From assembly GCA_012520135.1 (NCBI GenBank), contig JAAYOX010000323.1, positions 1 through 7,406 on the forward strand: DNA of 7,406 nucleotides, given 5' to 3'. The notes beneath the pieces were generated by a model, which was not told where the DNA came from, ran no database searches, and saw only the letters and a program-made list of their open reading frames with translations. The translations under genes and the position numbers were made by a program. Of this stretch, positions 4,916 to 7,406 are shown one piece after another. The DNA comes from Clostridia bacterium. Its GTDB lineage: Bacteria; Bacillota; DULZ01. Each line of letters opens with the position of its first letter. The stretch's first letter is position 1.

Positions 4916-5708
4916 CAGGATTGCTCATTCTTCCTCGCCCATGTCGCATATGATGTGGTCCCCTTTCCTGCCGTCCTGCTTCCGGCTCTTTTGTTTCTCC
5001 GCCTTTTTCCAACCGGACTCCCTTGGCATCACCATGGCCTTTACCTACCCGGCACCACATACCCGGGAAATGGCGTTCCATGACGGTTTCGTCAGGGTTA
5101 TTTAATGCCTCTACAGGCAGTCTTGTGGACCTTTCACCGGTATCCTGGACTACCAGATAGCCTTCAAACTGTTGTTGTTCCAGTTCCTGAAGCAAGTGAT
5201 CCCTGAGCTGCTGCCGGTCCAGTTTCATTTTTCTCCTGTCCTTTAAGGGCATCACCGATACTACAAAGGCCGGTTCGCCGTCTCCGCCGAGGGTTAAATT
5301 ATTACAGGCGGCCTGTACCACCTGATTTGCGGCCCTGTAAATATCCTGACCCTTTAAATTCATTTGTTCAGTTAAAGATTGGGCCGCAGCATCCTTGGCC
5401 TTGATAGCCGTCACCCGATTATCACCATCCACTTCCAATTCCAGGGCCAGGGGTAAATCAAAGGTTACCGAAGCTACTGATTGGGAGGTCAACAAAGGAT
5501 TAAACAAACTCAAAGCTAATACAAAGACTAACAGAGCCGCCACCAGTGCCGGTCTGGAATATTTTTTGGTTACCTGAAGATCCAATTGAATTGTTGCCCC
5601 TAAAGCAGGGACAGCTTTAGGCAAGGGCAATTGCAGAAAATCGCCTTCATCGGTCATCACGATCATTGTCTTTTTTTCAATCTTCATCACAATTCCTTGT
5701 CTGGCCAT
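4902..5708 (-). CDS. rsgI: RsgI-like membrane anti-sigma-I factor
   Basis: This 268-residue protein follows sigI and has the RsgI plan. A cytoplasmic RsgI_N domain (about 1-48, opening ARQGIVMKIEKKTMIVMTD) binds SigI. One transmembrane helix lies at about 54-74. The external juxtamembrane domain starts SVTFDLPLALELEVDGDNRV (79-98) and continues to about 200 with a helical QDIYRAANQVVQAACNNLTL segment. The tail (216-268) is Gly/Arg/His/Lys-rich and looks unstructured. There is no carbohydrate-binding module as in cellulolytic clostridia, and the protein is shorter than Bacillus RsgI (about 380). The conserved Asn-Pro autocleavage site of RsgI proteins aligns here with Pro-Leu. The start ATG 5708 has GGAGGTGA 4-7 nt upstream and overlaps sigI by 22 nt, indicating translational coupling. 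Confidence 0.88.
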   Translation of the reverse strand: MARQGIVMKIEKKTMIVMTDEGDFLQLPLPKAVPALGATIQLDLQVTKKYSRPALVAALLVFVLALSLFNPLLTSQSVASVTFDLPLALELEVDGDNRVTAIKAKDAAAQSLTEQMNLKGQDIYRAANQVVQAACNNLTLGGDGEPAFVVSVMPLKDRRKMKLDRQQLRDHLLQELEQQQFEGYLVVQDTGERSTRLPVEALNNPDETVMERHFPGMWCRVGKGHGDAKGVRLEKGGETKEPEAGRQERGPHHMRHGRGRMSNPVTPP

Positions 5709-6427
5709 ACCCTCACCTCCTCCGGTAATTGAAGGAATTCCCCCAACAGCCTGAATTCCGGCTGGGACAGAATCAGCACTAAAGCGATAAGATAACGCCT
5801 TCCCCGTTCCAGTACTTTCCTGCTTTGGCCTGTTAAGACCATCAACTCCTTAATGGGTAGCTGTTTTGTAACCAGAAGCCGTTTCAGAAGCTCCTGCTGT
5901 CGGGTTAGGGCCACCGCCGCTTTGATTAAGGTTTCTCTGGTATCCCTGTGCTTAGGAGAATTTTTGGTCAGTTCTTTCAGGGAAATGCCGTATTGAAGCA
6001 GTCTTTGCTCAAAGGCTACTACCGTTTCCGCCCTGTCCCTGGCTTCCTCCTCCCGGCGCATGGCTTCCCAAGCCAGTTCCGCTTCCTTCTGCAGTACCTC
6101 AGGATTGATACTCTCATCTTCACCGGTAAACGGAACTTTTTTTTGCCAGTTGACCTCTTTGCGGAAATAATCCATTAAACGATGCCTAATAACTAAACCC
6201 GCATACCCCCAGAAACTTTTACCTTTCGTGGGGTCAAAAGTATCAATGGCTTCATTAAAAGCAATCAAACCGATGCTCAATTCGTCGTCATTTTCCCAGG
6301 CCAGGGGCCTTCCCGCTACACCGGAAGCAAGCCGGGCGATTTGCTTTTTGGACACTTGGATCAGTTTTTCCCGGGCCTCAGGGTTTTCTTTTGCCTGGAG
6401 ATGGAGGTCATGGAAATCCAATTGCAA
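5687..6427 (-). CDS. sigI: RNA polymerase sigma factor SigI
   Basis: This 246-residue protein is full length for sigma-I, an alternative sigma factor for heat and envelope stress (Bacillus) or polysaccharide sensing (Clostridium). The region-2 signature WENDDELSIGLIAFNEAI (44-61) with DTFD is almost textbook. It is followed by KGKSFWGYAGLVIRHRLMD (68-86) and YFRK. The C-terminal DNA-binding part has SPKHRDTRETLIKAA (157-171) and PIKELMVLTGQSRKVLERGR (191-210), then YLIALVLI (212-219). The start is TTG at 6427, preceded by AAAGGGTGA only 3 nt away. TTG 6421, two codons later, is better spaced and equally possible. Its partner rsgI starts before it ends. An exported DUF2680 gene diverges across a 178-nt gap. 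Confidence 0.95.
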   Translation of the reverse strand: MQLDFHDLHLQAKENPEAREKLIQVSKKQIARLASGVAGRPLAWENDDELSIGLIAFNEAIDTFDPTKGKSFWGYAGLVIRHRLMDYFRKEVNWQKKVPFTGEDESINPEVLQKEAELAWEAMRREEEARDRAETVVAFEQRLLQYGISLKELTKNSPKHRDTRETLIKAAVALTRQQELLKRLLVTKQLPIKELMVLTGQSRKVLERGRRYLIALVLILSQPEFRLLGEFLQLPEEVRVWPDKEL

Positions 6428-6540
6428 TCACCCTTTCATATTAATATGCGCAAACCGCCCTTAATTTAGGGAGGTAGCGGGTAAAAGTCCTTGTCAAACT
6501 TATCATAACTCAGGTAAGGCTAAAAATAAATTATCCCCTT

Positions 6541-6569
6541 ACCCCCCTAAACCAAAAGGAACCGGCGCA
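6541..6569 (+). promoter_or_regulatory. Possible sigma-I-type promoter for the exported DUF2680 protein
   Basis: ACCCCCC (6541-6547) resembles the C-rich -35 element of sigma-I promoters. It is preceded by an A/T tract (TAAAAATAAATTAT, 6521-6534) and followed after 18 nt by CGCA (6566-6569), an imperfect CGAA-type -10. The location opposite sigI makes a regulated target plausible, but the -10 and spacing are not consensus. GCATTATATAA at 6567-6577 is an alternative -10 region for another sigma factor. Confidence 0.3.
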
Positions 6570-6605
6570 TTATATAACAGAGACTTAAAAAGGAGGTAAA
6601 ATTAA

Positions 6606-6965
6606 ATGCCCAAAAAACTAGTTTTAACGCTTTTAGTAGCAGTGTTAGCAGTCGGCCTAGTGGCTCCTACTGCAATGGCAGCTATTACGGAGGAACAGCA
6701 GCAAGCCATTGAAAAAATCCAGCAAAAGATGGACCAACTGCACCAAGAATTAATTGATGTTTATTTGGAAGCTGAGTTGATTACACCGGAGCAAGCTGAG
6801 TTGGCTAAAAAGCAACTGGAACTGAGAGCACAAAATCGTTCCTTGTACGGCTGCGGCTTGGGCTTGGGCAGAGGAGGTTTTGGTAAAGCCCACGGAGGCT
6901 TTGGCAGAGGTCAAGGTTTTGGGGGACCCTGTTTCTACGCTAACCCTCAACCCAATGCAAATTAA
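6606..6965 (+). CDS. Exported DUF2680-like protein with Gly-rich tail
   Basis: This 119-residue protein has a classic Sec signal peptide (MPKK, hydrophobic 5-20, AMA cleavage site at 23-25). A DUF2680-type helical hairpin follows: ITEEQQQAIEKIQQKMDQLH, then a second helix with the family-typical LITPEQAELAKKQLE (58-72). The mature end is Gly/Phe/Arg-rich (81-108, GLGLGRGGFGKAHGGFGRGQ) with Cys83 and Cys109 on either side and a NPQPNAN terminus. DUF2680 proteins (for example Bacillus YckD) are small and secreted, with no established function. AAAAAGGAGG lies 8 nt before ATG 6606 and a terminator follows, so it is monocistronic. Divergence from sigI suggests, without proof, an envelope-stress target. 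Confidence 0.85.
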   Translation: MPKKLVLTLLVAVLAVGLVAPTAMAAITEEQQQAIEKIQQKMDQLHQELIDVYLEAELITPEQAELAKKQLELRAQNRSLYGCGLGLGRGGFGKAHGGFGRGQGFGGPCFYANPQPNAN

Positions 6966-6985
6966 ATAAAATACTTACATTAGAG

Positions 6986-7015
6986 AGCCCTGGTTCAATA
7001 GTCCGGGGCTTTTTT
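6986..7015 (+). terminator. Rho-independent terminator of the DUF2680 gene
   Basis: AGCCCTGG (6986-6993) pairs with CCGGGGCT (7003-7010, one G-U pair) around a 9-nt loop and is followed by six T. Confidence 0.9.
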
Positions 7016-7089
7016 ATTGTTGAACTCAATATTTTGCTAATTTATTAAAAAGTCTTGATCAATTCATTATTTGGGCAGGAAATGTGATT

Positions 7090-7116
7090 TAAGGATCGAA
7101 ATATGCAAGTCGAAGG
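7090..7116 (+). promoter_or_regulatory. Weak sigma-D (flagellar) promoter candidate
   Basis: TAAG (7090-7093), 15 nt, then GTCGAAGG (7109-7116) loosely follows the TAAA-N15-GCCGATAA pattern used by motility and chemotaxis genes. The -10 match is only partial. It is listed because spacing and position before a chemoreceptor gene fit. Confidence 0.25.
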
Positions 7117-7155
7117 ATATAGTCTCAGTCTGATTAAAGAATTGGGGGTAAATAA

Positions 7156-7406
7156 ATGGGCTGGATTAGAAAAAGACTGCTGCTGGGGTTTGGGGTGGTT
7201 TTCGTATTTTTACTGGGTTTAGGGGTATTAGCCTACGTCAACATCCATAACATGCATGGACTGGCAGTGCAAGTAAATAATGATGCCCTGATTAACCAGC
7301 ACCTGTTGCAAGCGGAGATATCACACGAAAACTTTATGAAAGAATTCTACCATATGTTCCTCACCGGCAATCTTAGAAGTGAACCGGTAGGCCCCCATGA
7401 TTGTAC
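7156..7406 (+). CDS. Methyl-accepting chemotaxis-type sensor, N-terminus only
   Basis: The 83 visible residues begin MGWIRKRLLLGFGVVFVFLL, a short basic end and a transmembrane helix (about 8-30). An extracytoplasmic helix follows, with ISHENFMKEFYHMF (57-70) and then PHDC (79-82) at the right edge. This start is typical of methyl-accepting chemotaxis proteins and related HAMP sensors. The His in SHENF and the HDC near the edge resemble the H...C spacing of zinc-binding CZB-type sensor domains, in which Cys is followed by a GKW-like motif; that part lies outside the window. GGGGG ends 7 nt before ATG 7156. The HAMP and signalling domains cannot be confirmed here. Confidence 0.7.
   Translation, partial: MGWIRKRLLLGFGVVFVFLLGLGVLAYVNIHNMHGLAVQVNNDALINQHLLQAEISHENFMKEFYHMFLTGNLRSEPVGPHDC

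Noticed and set aside
6428..6500. TTGACA on the minus strand before sigI as a housekeeping promoter
   Set aside because: No -10 hexamer appears 16-18 nt downstream, where the sequence is C-rich (CCTCCC).

Overview
The window looks like chromosomal DNA of an endospore-forming, low-to-mid GC Firmicute. A Desulfotomaculum/Peptococcaceae-type clostridium is my best guess, inferred from gene content and codon style rather than from a marker gene. The evidence is a GerA-type spore germination operon, three tiny YjcZ-like sporulation proteins behind sigma-K-like promoters, a SigI/RsgI sigma/anti-sigma pair, DUF3243 and DUF2680 proteins, strong AAAGGAGG/AAAGGGGG ribosome binding sites, and several GTG/TTG starts. 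No mobile element, CRISPR array, tRNA or rRNA is visible.

Layout. Positions 1-1998 (minus) hold the start of a germinant receptor operon, gerAA followed by gerAB. The two overlap by 11 nt, and gerAB runs off the left edge. A very good sigma-G promoter candidate lies just upstream, at 2028-2058. Positions 2162-2404 (minus) encode a MoaD/ThiS-like beta-grasp protein without the usual C-terminal Gly-Gly, with its own terminator at 2079-2111. Positions 2405-2597 are non-coding but contain a perfect 12-bp inverted repeat. Positions 2598-2879 (minus) encode a DUF3243 (YmfJ-like) protein. Positions 3056-3568 (plus) hold three paralogous micro-ORFs of 37, 28 and 26 codons, with two duplicated promoter/leader units, two terminators and an apparent internally deleted fourth copy.

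Positions 3696-4316 (plus) encode a family-4 [4Fe-4S] uracil-DNA glycosylase. It is followed by a six-helix membrane protein resembling ECF-transporter S components. This converges, with a 14-nt overlap, on the sigI-rsgI pair on the minus strand (6427 to 4902), whose two genes overlap by 22 nt. Divergent from sigI is a secreted DUF2680 protein with a Gly-rich tail (6606-6965, plus) and a clear terminator. The window ends in the N-terminus of a methyl-accepting chemotaxis-type sensor (from 7156, plus) with a possible extracytoplasmic zinc-binding His/Cys pattern.

How it fits together. The left half is dominated by sporulation and germination genes: forespore germinant receptor and small hydrophobic, probably mother-cell, peptides. 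The right half is an envelope-sensing module of sigma-I, its membrane anti-sigma factor and a divergent exported protein that may be a SigI target, next to a chemoreceptor. The observations most worth following up are the micropeptide array with its decayed copy, and the RsgI-like protein in which the Asn-Pro autocleavage site seems to be missing.
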